Source: PWND01 sp964614525
GTDB lineage: Bacteria > Bacteroidota > Bacteroidia > Bacteroidales > UBA7960
Assembly (NCBI GenBank): GCA_964614525.1
Contig: CAZTPA010000024.1
Coordinates: 1-43,279, forward strand
Direction: 5' to 3'
Length of the DNA: 43,279 bases
Of the stretch, positions 35,618-43,279 are shown piece after piece. Position 1 is the stretch's first letter; every line of letters begins with the position of its first letter. The notes under the pieces were generated by a model that did not search any database, was not told the origin of the DNA, and saw only the letters and a list, made by a program, of their open reading frames with translations. The position numbers and the translations under genes were made by a program.

Positions 35618-36769
35618 TTATTCCAATCCGATAGTCCATCCTTTAGCCCATTCAGGCAAATCAGTTCCGGCACCGGCACCTGTAGCGTCTTCATCTATAG
35701 AAATAAAACCGTCAGGAATTTCAACCTCATTCTCTTCACTATCTCTTGCATAAACATCAGTAATACAATCAATAAATTTCACATTAGTAAGTTCCAAACC
35801 GTTACCCATCCATTCAACAGTTTTATCATCAGTAACCCTGATACCGTGTTTCCAGTTTTTAATAACAACATTGTCAAATATGCCTTTTGTTCCTCTTCTG
35901 AGTTCCATACCCTGGGGTTCATTTCCCTGGTCACCGGCTCCAATAAGAGTTAAGTTAGATATAACAGGAGAAGCATAAGGTTCTGCTTCATGGTCATTAC
36001 TCCAGTTGTCAGCCTCTATTCCTCTGTTACCGTAACCAGAATCAAGCATACCATACCAATTCTCACCACCACCTGTCCAGCCTTGAGTCCAGTCAAACTG
36101 ATCATCTTCATTGTGTGTAGAAATGATATAATTTGCTTTCACAGAGCCTCCATAAAACTCAACTCCGTCATCAGCGCCCATATATATCTGGACATATTCA
36201 ATTGTTGTTCCGCTACCAACACCAAACAGAGAGAATCCATTATATTCTTTTTCACTGTTAAAGGCAGCTCCTGAATATTCAATTCTTAAATATCTAATTG
36301 ACCCGGAATCGTCATCATCAATATCGCCACCATACGGGCTATCACCAACTTCAGACATACCGCCGCCGGAATTACATATAGCCTGTCCACAAATAACCAG
36401 ACCGCCCCAATCACCGGCTTTTTTATTATCTAGTCCTGAAGTCATAACAACAGGCTCATCAGCAGTACCATCAATAGTTATCTTACCTCCTTGATTAACG
36501 ATAATTGCAGCAGAAGTGCCGCCGGTAGCTTCTATACGTGTTCCTGCCGGTATAGCAAGCTCAGCACCATCATTTACATAAAATAAACCTGTAAGATTAT
36601 AAATTTGAGAAGCATCAAGTGTTAATACACCGGAATCCAGTTCACCCTTAAAATCAGTTGGGTCAAACTGATTAGCATCATCATCATTGTCGTCATCTTT
36701 ATCGCAACTAATAGTTGTGATTGAAATTACTGCCAACAGGCAAAATAGTTTAAATAGGTTTTTTTTCAT
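35618..36769 (-). CDS. Surface lipoprotein with beta-helix-like body
   Basis: A 383-residue lipoprotein with lipid Cys22 (TTISC). The next residues D-K-D-D-D-N-D-D-D match the C-x-K-(D/E)2 surface-export signal very well, so it should be anchored on the outer face of the outer membrane. The body (about 55-340) consists of short repeated strands with turns such as LAIPAGTRIEAT, AIIVNQGGKITIDG, IRYLRIEYSG, IEYVQIYMGADDGVEFYGG and ISNLTLIGAGDQG, typical of a right-handed parallel beta-helix. It is strikingly acidic. No catalytic residues are recognised. It lies 143 bp downstream of a TonB receptor gene and has its own promoter with the same 11-bp repeat array, so the two are probably co-regulated partners. 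Confidence 0.7.
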   Translation of the reverse strand: MKKNLFKLFCLLAVISITTISCDKDDDNDDDANQFDPTDFKGELDSGVLTLDASQIYNLTGLFYVNDGAELAIPAGTRIEATGGTSAAIIVNQGGKITIDGTADEPVVMTSGLDNKKAGDWGGLVICGQAICNSGGGMSEVGDSPYGGDIDDDDSGSIRYLRIEYSGAAFNSEKEYNGFSLFGVGSGTTIEYVQIYMGADDGVEFYGGSVKANYIISTHNEDDQFDWTQGWTGGGENWYGMLDSGYGNRGIEADNWSNDHEAEPYASPVISNLTLIGAGDQGNEPQGMELRRGTKGIFDNVVIKNWKHGIRVTDDKTVEWMGNGLELTNVKFIDCITDVYARDSEENEVEIPDGFISIDEDATGAGAGTDLPEWAKGWTIGLE

Positions 36770-36810
36770 TGCTTGTTTTGTTTTTTAATGTTTATAATTT
36801 AATTACAATG

Positions 36811-36878
36811 CAAATGTATTAGTTCCTTTTATTGAAGCTGTTAAGAGAAAATTATATTAGTATTAAGTTAAAGTTAAT
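36811..36878 (-). promoter_or_regulatory. Phosphate-box-like repeat array and -10 of the beta-helix lipoprotein gene
   Basis: On the minus strand a -10 box TACATTTG lies at 36811-36818. Exactly 19 bp upstream is CTTAACAG (plus-strand 36838-36845). Further octamers follow at 11-bp steps: 36849 (poor), 36860 (CTTAATAC) and 36871 (ATTAACTT). The -33 TTTG is absent: the proximal repeat occupies its place, as in activator-dependent Pho promoters. Confidence 0.6.
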
Positions 36879-36912
36879 TTGTAATAAGTTTATCGGCAGG
36901 AAATGACATAAA

Positions 36913-39657
36913 CTAAAATTTATAATTAATCTTTATTCCAGCATTAATTCCTCTTTTGTATGATAAAACAGTAATATCCGAATTTTCATTATCCTGGACT
37001 TTTTGAATTTCCGGATTTAACAAATTCTTAATGTTTATACCAATACCAAATCTGTTACCAAATTCTGATTTTAAGATAAAGTCAAGAGTGCCGAATGCTT
37101 TATCAATTATATTACCCCTGGTATCAGTCCCAATGGCATATATCTTATCGGAAGTATGCTGGTAAGCGAGAGTTGCAATAATTCTGTTTCTATCATTCTT
37201 CCATGCATATTTATAAGTAATGTCAGCGTTAATAAGATAATTAGCTGCCCCTGCAAAATCAGAGCTATCATGAGTAAAAGAAACAATATACCTGGTCTCT
37301 TCCCTGACTTTTTCTGAATTCAGCTCCTGTTCAGTCTCAAGAAATGTAAAATTAAATCCTGTAAAAACATTAGAATTACCAAAATCCAGTAGTTCTTTTT
37401 TTAGCTCAAGTTCAAATCCGGCAACATATCCCCAGTCGCCGGAATTTAGGAAAGATATATCATTTGTAGCTGATGATATTGTAACTTCGTTAATAGGGTT
37501 AAGAATATATTTTCCAAAAACTCCAACACTAACAATCTCGCCATTTGAAGGAAACAACTCCCACTTAAGGTCAGCATTGTAGTTTTCCGAAGGATACAAA
37601 TCAGGATTACCTATTTTTACCTGAGTAACTTCTTCATATATAAAAAATGCACGTTCTTTAAATTGAGGCAAAGTATAAGTTTTACTTGCGGCAAATCTTA
37701 AGTTTTGCTTATCAGAAATTAAATATTTGCTTGCAAGCATTGGCAGAAACTCCAGCCTGTAAAAAGCATCTTCCCTATCCATGGGATCCAATTGAGTATT
37801 CCAGCTTACCTGCTGATATATATACTCAGTTCTTAAACCTATAATACCCAAAAGTTTAGGGGATAAATTATATTCAAGGTTTAAAAATCCTCCATAAATA
37901 TTTTGCTTTCCACTATATTCCTGGGGATCCAAAACACCGGGCACCTGGTAATTACCTCTGAATGTTTCTATAGTAAAATAATCGTTATCAAAATTTTGTT
38001 GATTAAAAAAGAGGTCGAGGTTTTCAGGAAAAACAGGAGTATCGCGATGTTCTCCGGCAATTCTAAAATTAAACTGAGTAGAATTAAAATCTCTGTTCTT
38101 GGTTCTGAAAAAACCACCGCCTATTATCTTTCCTTTGCTTTTGCCTTCACTATCTTTATTAAAAGAATAATCAATATCAACATTTCCAGCAATTTCATAT
38201 TCATCTAAATAATGGTAATACCTGTGATTATCAGTAATTTGATTTTGGCCGAAGTACGTTGTATTCCCTTCAGAGCGAAAAGTATTCTGAATACGGTCGG
38301 GCAAATCACTTGAAACATTATTATATGATACACCCCAGTTAATATCTGAGGAAGCAGACAAACTATGAACACCCAGTAATTGATTCATCATAAGAGTATT
38401 CTTTTCATAGGTTCCTCTTATTAATCTGCCATTATCATAATCTGCAATATCTATTATAGTACCATGATAATCTTCATTTGTTTGGTTTGAAGAGTTAACC
38501 AAAATAAAGTTATAATTCAGGCGACTGTCATTATTAATCTCATATCCTGCATTAAACATTGCAGTAGTATTAGTATTATAAGATGAAGTTAAAAATGAAA
38601 GATCTTTTGAAGGCACGCCGCTACTGTTAACATTTAATGAAATACCTTCATAGCTTTGATATTCATTAGAAAATTTCACAGTTGAAAACACATTAAGTTC
38701 ATGCTTTTTAAAATGGAAAACTTTTCCTGCCGATAAGGACATATCTGTTCCTAAAGGATTATGTGCACTTGTTTGCAGTGAATTTTGGAAAGCGTATTGC
38801 TGCAAAGTAGAAGGAGGCTCTATAGAATAAAACCCAAAATAATCCGGTCCCCGGTGAAGTAAAAACTCATCCTGTGCATATGCATGATTATTAGCATTTG
38901 ACCCAAGTTCAAGGAAAAAGAAATTATCTTTATTACGGTTTTTAGTTACTATATCAATATTACCTCCGGCAAAATCGCCAAATATTCTATTATTATAAAC
39001 CTTATCAATAGAGACAAATTCTACAATATCAATTGTAAAAAGTTCCAAAGAAATATTTTTCAACTCAGGATTATTAGAAGGGATAGGCAAGCCATTCATT
39101 GTTGTAGATAAATACCTGTCACCAAGTCCACGTACATATATTTTGCTTGAGCCTTCCTCACGGGAAACCCCCGAAGCTTTAGCAACTGCGCTACTTACAT
39201 CACTTGCACCCTTTCTTGATAATTCCTGTGATCCAATATTAAGTGTTATATTACTTGCATTTTTCTGCTCAATCATAAGAATTTTTTCACCCGACATTTC
39301 CTTTTTTGCTGTAACAGTTACCACATCCAATAAAAATGTTACTTCCTCCATTTCTACATCAATATTGTATTCCTCTCCGGCAGACAATGAAATATTATCA
39401 ATTTCCACCTTATTATAAGATATAAAAGAAACTTCCAGATTATAATTGCCCGGCTTAAGGTTGCCCAACACAAAATTACCATCAATGTCTGTTGTTGTTC
39501 CTTTTGTTGTTCCTTTAATAACTACAGTAGCACCTACAATAGTTTCTTCTGTAATCTTATCCTTAACAACACCTGTGATTTTTGCTTGTTGTGCAATAGA
39601 AATAGCAGGAATAATGAACAATATCAATATGATCATTAATGATCTTGAAGTACTCAT
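36913..39657 (-). CDS. TonB-dependent outer-membrane receptor under a Pho-box-like array
   Basis: A 914-residue outer-membrane transporter. After a signal peptide (1-22, ending ISIAQ) comes a CarboxypepD_reg domain (about 24-105, ITGVVKDKITEETIVGATVV), a plug domain (about 125-245, with SSKIYVRGLGDRYLSTTMNG) and a beta-barrel ending in the terminal phenylalanine of NYKF. Near 790-830 the barrel includes GFNFTFLETEQEL. No SusD gene is linked; the gene downstream encodes a beta-helix surface lipoprotein. The promoter carries four phased CTTAACA-type octamers, so induction by a PhoB-like regulator under phosphate limitation is predicted. The transported compound may be a phosphate-containing molecule, which is inference. 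Confidence 0.9.
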   Translation of the reverse strand: MSTSRSLMIILILFIIPAISIAQQAKITGVVKDKITEETIVGATVVIKGTTKGTTTDIDGNFVLGNLKPGNYNLEVSFISYNKVEIDNISLSAGEEYNIDVEMEEVTFLLDVVTVTAKKEMSGEKILMIEQKNASNITLNIGSQELSRKGASDVSSAVAKASGVSREEGSSKIYVRGLGDRYLSTTMNGLPIPSNNPELKNISLELFTIDIVEFVSIDKVYNNRIFGDFAGGNIDIVTKNRNKDNFFFLELGSNANNHAYAQDEFLLHRGPDYFGFYSIEPPSTLQQYAFQNSLQTSAHNPLGTDMSLSAGKVFHFKKHELNVFSTVKFSNEYQSYEGISLNVNSSGVPSKDLSFLTSSYNTNTTAMFNAGYEINNDSRLNYNFILVNSSNQTNEDYHGTIIDIADYDNGRLIRGTYEKNTLMMNQLLGVHSLSASSDINWGVSYNNVSSDLPDRIQNTFRSEGNTTYFGQNQITDNHRYYHYLDEYEIAGNVDIDYSFNKDSEGKSKGKIIGGGFFRTKNRDFNSTQFNFRIAGEHRDTPVFPENLDLFFNQQNFDNDYFTIETFRGNYQVPGVLDPQEYSGKQNIYGGFLNLEYNLSPKLLGIIGLRTEYIYQQVSWNTQLDPMDREDAFYRLEFLPMLASKYLISDKQNLRFAASKTYTLPQFKERAFFIYEEVTQVKIGNPDLYPSENYNADLKWELFPSNGEIVSVGVFGKYILNPINEVTISSATNDISFLNSGDWGYVAGFELELKKELLDFGNSNVFTGFNFTFLETEQELNSEKVREETRYIVSFTHDSSDFAGAANYLINADITYKYAWKNDRNRIIATLAYQHTSDKIYAIGTDTRGNIIDKAFGTLDFILKSEFGNRFGIGINIKNLLNPEIQKVQDNENSDITVLSYKRGINAGIKINYKF

Positions 39658-39701
39658 ATTATGTGTTTATTGAAATATTTTTTTTAGAATCAATTTTAGT
39701 G

Positions 39702-39769
39702 CAAAATAAACTAAAAGGCTTCCTAAAACTGTTAAGATGCTGTTAAGTAATTGTCAATTTTTTGTTATG
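39702..39769 (-). promoter_or_regulatory. Four-unit phosphate-box-like array and -10 of the TonB receptor gene
   Basis: Plus-strand octamers CTGTTAAG (39729), CTGTTAAG (39740), TTGTCAAT (39751) and TTGTTATG (39762) follow each other at exactly 11 bp. On the gene strand they read CTTAACAG, CTTAACAG, ATTGACAA and CATAACAA. The proximal unit ends 19 bp before a -10-like TTATTTTG (39702-39709, one mismatch to TAnnTTTG). The start codon is 45 nt further on. Confidence 0.7.
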
Positions 39770-39860
39770 AAAAATCAAATACAAAATCTTTCTCTTTAGA
39801 CTTACCACGCTAATAACCAATACCTTAAAATAAACGGCAATTAAACAAAAAATAAATGTT

Positions 39861-39939
39861 CTTAACAATTTCTTAACAATAAAGTAATACAAACATAAGG
39901 TTAACTTAACCACATGTTTATATTGCTGATATACATTTG
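39861..39939 (+). promoter_or_regulatory. Five-unit phosphate-box-like array and -10 of the CarboxypepD_reg protein gene
   Basis: CTTAACAA at 39861 and again at 39872 sit in perfect tandem copies of the 11-mer TTCTTAACAAT (39859-39880). In the same 11-bp phase follow weaker units at 39883 and 39894 and CTTAACCA at 39905-39912. Nineteen bp later is the consensus -10 TACATTTG (39932-39939), with the start codon 30 nt downstream. With the minus-strand array it fills most of the 312-bp gap 39658-39969. Confidence 0.7.
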
Positions 39940-39969
39940 CAGCATAAACTAACTCAAAAAACAAACATC

Positions 39970-40305
39970 ATGAAACAAGTATTCGGAATTCTATTATTAT
40001 CTGTCGCATTTTTTTGTTCAGCAAACAACAGTGCCAATTCAGGAGCAAATAATGCAGATATGCAAATGATAACAATTGAAGGAAAAGTAATAGACTTTGA
40101 GACAAAAGAAAGCCTGGCAGGAGTTACTATAAATATCAGTGATTATAAAGCTTACACTGATCTTGAAGGTAACTTTAACATAGAGGTGCCATCAACTTAT
40201 ATGGCTGATAATGAAATAAAAATTTCATATATCTCTTACCAGGAAACAACAATTTCTATTTCAACAGAAACTCTTGATGTGATAGAAATCAAACAAATAA
40301 ATTAA
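39970..40305 (+). CDS. Exported stand-alone CarboxypepD_reg domain protein
   Basis: A 111-residue protein. The frame is open from a TTG at 39937, but that codon lies in the -10 box; the ATG at 39970 starts a proper signal peptide (MKQVFGILLLSVAFFCSANN). The mature part is one carboxypeptidase-regulatory-like beta-sandwich: ITIEGKVIDFETKESLAGVT, then YTDLEGNFNIEVP and KISYISYQET. It resembles the N-terminal domain of the divergent TonB receptor (GVVKDKITEETIVGATV, DIDGNFVLGN, VSFISYNK), but without plug or barrel. It has its own 11-bp repeat array promoter. It could bind the receptor or TonB, or act as a small periplasmic accessory; this is inference. Confidence 0.75.
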   Translation: MKQVFGILLLSVAFFCSANNSANSGANNADMQMITIEGKVIDFETKESLAGVTINISDYKAYTDLEGNFNIEVPSTYMADNEIKISYISYQETTISISTETLDVIEIKQIN

Positions 40306-40331
40306 TTCTTATATTTGTTAAAAGATATTCG

Positions 40332-40347
40332 AGCCTAACGATAGGCT
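40332..40347 (+). other. Short hairpin between two co-directional genes
   Basis: AGCCTA-ACGA-TAGGCT forms a 6-bp hairpin 26 nt after the CarboxypepD_reg gene. It is not followed by a T-tract, so it may attenuate or stabilise the upstream mRNA rather than terminate it. Confidence 0.35.
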
Positions 40348-40376
40348 TAAAAATTAACGCACTGACAATTTAATAA

Positions 40377-40835
40377 ATGAGAAAGTTATTCTTAGTAAGT
40401 TTTGTACTGCTCTTTAATTTTGCATTTTCACAGGATCAAAATATTATAATAAAAGAGGGTCTATATTATATAAATGGGGATTTGTTTACAGGCACATTTA
40501 CTCAAACAAATGAGGAAGGTATTATTACAGCAAAGCTAAAAATCAAAAACGGCAAACCCCATGGAAAATCTGAATATTATTATCTAAATGGCGAGATTCA
40601 GGAAATAAGAAATTTCCGAAAAGGCCAGAAACATGGAACGTGGCTTAAATATAACGAAGAGAACACGCTAATCTCCTTAGCAAAATATAGGCGCGATAAA
40701 AAGCATGGCAATTGGAAAATATGGGATGACGAGGGTAATTTAAGATACTCATTAAATTATACAAACGGAGAAAAAACCGGTACCTGGGAAATGTGGGATG
40801 AAAACGGAAATCTCATCAGTTCTAAAGACTATTAG
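40377..40835 (+). CDS. Exported MORN/YwqK-like repeat protein
   Basis: A 152-residue protein with a signal peptide (about 1-18, ending NFAFS) and three to four MORN-variant repeats of the form N-G-x-x-H-G-x-W/S-x-x-Y/W: NGKPHGKSEYYYLNGE, KGQKHGTWLKYNEENT, DKKHGNWKIWDDEGN and NGEKTGTWEMWDENGN. Such proteins are often labelled YwqK-family antitoxins, but the exported Bacteroidota versions have no shown toxin partner, and none is visible here. It follows the CarboxypepD_reg gene by 71 nt and may share its promoter. It converges on mutS2 with only 7 nt between. Confidence 0.75.
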   Translation: MRKLFLVSFVLLFNFAFSQDQNIIIKEGLYYINGDLFTGTFTQTNEEGIITAKLKIKNGKPHGKSEYYYLNGEIQEIRNFRKGQKHGTWLKYNEENTLISLAKYRRDKKHGNWKIWDDEGNLRYSLNYTNGEKTGTWEMWDENGNLISSKDY

Positions 40836-40842
40836 CAAACAA

Positions 40843-43279
40843 TCATATATTTAATTCCACAATAGTTGTACCCGCCCCGCCCCTATCAGGGTGGTCATCT
40901 TTAAATTTCTTAACTTCCGGAATTGTTCGCAGCATATCTCTGATTGCTTCTCTCAAAATGCCATCACCTTTCCCGTGAACTATTTTAAGGTTTCGGGCAC
41001 TTAATAAAACAGCATCATCAATAAATCGACGTACTTTTCGCAATCCATCATCAGCACGAGCTCCACGCACATCAATATGGGGACTAAAATCTGCTGCTTT
41101 TTCATTGATATCAAATGATAGTTTTACTTTAGATTGCGAAGAGCTCTTCTTATCAACTTTAATTTTCTCAAGTTTAGCCAAAGGAACTTTCATTTTCATA
41201 TTACCAAAAGAAACAACAGCATCTTTTCCTTCAAGACTTATAACTTCGCCTGTTGTATGAAGGCCTTTCATTCTGACAGTATTTGAGACAGAAATCGGAG
41301 TATTATCTAGTTCAGGTTCTGTTTTTACGATGCCTTTTTTTCTGTCTTTCTTTTTCTTTCTGTCACTACTCGCTTCATCAGTATTAATGATTTCATCCTG
41401 CAATTTTTCTACAAACTCCTTTATTTCCTGTCGCGTCTGAAGGGTTTTTGCTTTATCTGCATGGGATTCCTTTATTTCCTTAACAGCTTTCTCAATAATA
41501 CTATTACTCTTTGCAAGAATACTTTTCGCTTCCTTTCTCGCTTCATTTATAATTTCCTGTTTTCTTTGCTCAACATCCTTATACAAATTCTCATATTTAT
41601 CAATCATTTCGGAGAGAAAATCATCGGCTGCTTTTAATTGCTTTTCCTTATCTTCCAGTTCCAGCTTTTTCAAATCCATGTCTTGCAGCTGTTTGTCAAA
41701 ATCAACTTCAGTGGTTCCTGCAATTTCACCGGCAGTTTTTAGTATATTATCCGGCAAACCTATTGTTCTGGCAATTTCAAAAGCAAAGCTACTACCGGGA
41801 TTTCCGATTTTTAACCGATATAATGGCCTAATATTTTTCGTATCAAAAAGCATTGAAGCATTAACTATCTCTTCATTCTTTGAAGCCATAAGCTTGAGGT
41901 TCGCATAATGCGTAGTAATAACTCCAAAAGCCTTTTTGGCATTAAGATCATTTAATATAGCCTCTGCAATTGACCCTCCGATTTTTGGCTCGGTGCCTGC
42001 ACCAAACTCATCTATCAGAAACAAACTTTTTTTGTCAATATTTTCACAAAAATTCTTCATATTTAACAGATGAGAACTATATGTACTCAAATCATTTTCA
42101 ATAGATTGCTCATCTCCAATATCAATAAATAAGTTTTCAAAAATTCCGACTTCTGAATAACTTTCCATAGGAACTAATAATCCACACTGAACCATATATT
42201 GTAATAATCCGCAGGTTTTCAGAGCAACTGATTTTCCTCCTGCATTAGGACCGGAAATAATAAGTATTCTTTGATTTTCATTAAGAAAAACACTCAATGG
42301 TTCAACTTTCTTTTTTTGAGATTTAAAAGACAAGAATAAAAGAGGATGAGTTGCATTAACCCAATTCATATATGGTTTATCAAGCAATTTTGGCATCATT
42401 GCATTAATTTCCATAGCGAATTTTGCTTTAGCTCTAATGCTGTCAATAATTCCCAGAAAGTTATATGCAGACTTAACAGCCGGAAGATGAGGCCTGAAGA
42501 AATCTGTAAATACTTTTAATATTCTGATAATCTCTTGTTGTTCTTCAAAATCCAACTCCCTAATTTCATTATTGATTTCAAAAACCTCCTCAGGTTCAAG
42601 GTAAATCGTTTGCCCTGTAGCAGATTGATCGTGGATATAACCTTTTACTCTGCGCTTGTAAGCAGCAGGAACCGGGATTACTAATCTGCCATTGCTCAGT
42701 GAAAGTTCAACATTTGACTCAAGCCATTTCTCAGATTTTGCCTGCTGTAAAATCTGATTAATCCTATTGCCGGCTTTGCTTTCCAAAGCAGATCTTTTCT
42801 TTCTGATATTTGCAAGATCCACGCTGGCACTACTTTTTATATTACCTTGATGATCAATAAGTTTTTGAATATAAGTAATTATCTCCTGAGGAATGTCTAT
42901 CTGCTCTGCGAGTTTGCTCAATTCATTATACTTGTATGTTTCGGAATTAAGCTTTTGTAGAAGAAATTTTTTAATTTTCAAAATAGTTTCAAGAGAAAGC
43001 ATCAGGTCTCTCATCTCTTCAGTTTCAAAGAAAGAACCTTCAAACTTAACCTTTTCAAAAACTTCATCCAGATCAAAATAATTTGATGCTGGAAAACTTT
43101 CACCCATTATCAAAATTTGTCTAAATTCTTCTGTTTGAGACAAGTACTCATTTATGACACTAAAATCCAAACTCATTTGGATAGCGGCAATCTTCTTTTT
43201 GCCCAATGAACTAAGGCAAAAACTATCAAGAATTGCTCTTACCTGATCGAAACCAACTTTGTATTCAAAATCTTTTGGA
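40843..43279 (-). CDS. mutS2: Endonuclease MutS2, 5' end beyond the window
   Basis: A MutS-like ATPase with C-terminal Smr nuclease domain. MutS2 proteins act on branched DNA and, in Bacillus, on collided ribosomes. The frame stays open to the last base: before the TTG at 43206 it reads KDFEYKVGFDQVRAILDSFC, the true family N-terminus, so 811 residues are visible and only a few residues and the start codon are missing. Features are the core/lever region, Walker A GPNAGGKS, Walker B FLIDEFGAGTEP, a long coiled coil with many Lys and Glu, a KOW-like segment (KVPLAKLEKI) and the Smr domain (IDVRGARADDGLRKVRRFID to IVHGKGDGILREAI). The MutS1 mismatch-recognition domain is absent, as expected. Confidence 0.96.
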   Translation of the reverse strand, partial: PKDFEYKVGFDQVRAILDSFCLSSLGKKKIAAIQMSLDFSVINEYLSQTEEFRQILIMGESFPASNYFDLDEVFEKVKFEGSFFETEEMRDLMLSLETILKIKKFLLQKLNSETYKYNELSKLAEQIDIPQEIITYIQKLIDHQGNIKSSASVDLANIRKKRSALESKAGNRINQILQQAKSEKWLESNVELSLSNGRLVIPVPAAYKRRVKGYIHDQSATGQTIYLEPEEVFEINNEIRELDFEEQQEIIRILKVFTDFFRPHLPAVKSAYNFLGIIDSIRAKAKFAMEINAMMPKLLDKPYMNWVNATHPLLFLSFKSQKKKVEPLSVFLNENQRILIISGPNAGGKSVALKTCGLLQYMVQCGLLVPMESYSEVGIFENLFIDIGDEQSIENDLSTYSSHLLNMKNFCENIDKKSLFLIDEFGAGTEPKIGGSIAEAILNDLNAKKAFGVITTHYANLKLMASKNEEIVNASMLFDTKNIRPLYRLKIGNPGSSFAFEIARTIGLPDNILKTAGEIAGTTEVDFDKQLQDMDLKKLELEDKEKQLKAADDFLSEMIDKYENLYKDVEQRKQEIINEARKEAKSILAKSNSIIEKAVKEIKESHADKAKTLQTRQEIKEFVEKLQDEIINTDEASSDRKKKKDRKKGIVKTEPELDNTPISVSNTVRMKGLHTTGEVISLEGKDAVVSFGNMKMKVPLAKLEKIKVDKKSSSQSKVKLSFDINEKAADFSPHIDVRGARADDGLRKVRRFIDDAVLLSARNLKIVHGKGDGILREAIRDMLRTIPEVKKFKDDHPDRGGAGTTIVELNI

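Noticed and set aside
40377..40835. Toxin-antitoxin system based on the YwqK-like label
   Set aside because: The protein is exported and no toxin-like gene is adjacent; the label reflects MORN-like repeats only.

Overview
This window is AT-rich DNA from a member of the Bacteroidota, most likely a Bacteroidales or Marinilabiliales-type heterotroph. The grounds are two long TonB-dependent receptors with CarboxypepD_reg N-terminal domains, DUF5689 and DUF4293 proteins, a Rho factor with a long disordered insert, A-rich leaders without clear Shine-Dalgarno sites, and promoter motifs of the TTTG / TAnnTTTG type. A run of 100 N marks a scaffold gap, so this is a draft assembly. No rRNA, tRNA, CRISPR array, insertion sequence or prophage gene was recognised.

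Layout. 1-4.0 kb: exported Pcm, a membrane spermidine-synthase-like protein and a TrmH-type RNA methyltransferase. 4.1-7.7 kb: proline dehydrogenase, divergent from aroB-aroA. 7.7-12.4 kb, minus strand: two two-domain universal stress proteins, an AbgT transporter and a YhcC-type radical SAM protein. 12.5-14.1 kb: a GNAT plus alanine/ornithine-racemase operon. 14.2-21.3 kb: DUF4293, a 716-residue multi-module universal stress protein, rho and a copper P-type ATPase. 21.4-27.9 kb: YjbQ, a GT4 glycosyltransferase, a TapB-like exported protein, arcC-arcB, AlkD and an orphan WtpA lipoprotein. 27.9-28.4 kb: an island of REP-like repeats. 28.4-35.6 kb: a TonB receptor operon with two DUF5689 lipoproteins, divergent from an exported EEP nuclease and a small basic protein. 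35.6-40.8 kb: a surface-type beta-helix lipoprotein and a second TonB receptor, divergent from a free-standing CarboxypepD_reg protein and a MORN/YwqK-like protein. 40.8 kb to the end: mutS2, cut by the window edge.

The strongest unexplained signal lies at 36.8-39.9 kb. Three promoters (beta-helix lipoprotein, TonB receptor, small CarboxypepD_reg protein) share one architecture: direct repeats of a CTTAACA-type octamer at exact 11-bp steps, oriented with the gene, whose proximal copy ends exactly 19 bp before a TAnnTTTG-like -10 element. This is the arrangement of phosphate boxes bound by PhoB/PhoP-type response regulators (TTAACA-N5-TTAACA). It predicts a phosphate-starvation regulon for an outer-membrane uptake system. 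The neighbouring receptor, DUF5689 lipoproteins and secreted nuclease could form a nucleic-acid scavenging locus, but I see no such box there, so linking the two is inference.

Other signals: a conserved C-terminal tail (F-V/I-D-P-L/F-x-L/V-M-K/R) on all three universal stress proteins, one copy of which is encoded antisense to a 12-residue extension of AroA; three tandem stress-protein modules with truncated second domains; a QLELF sliding-clamp-like motif in the small basic protein; and perfect hairpins that overlap gene ends.
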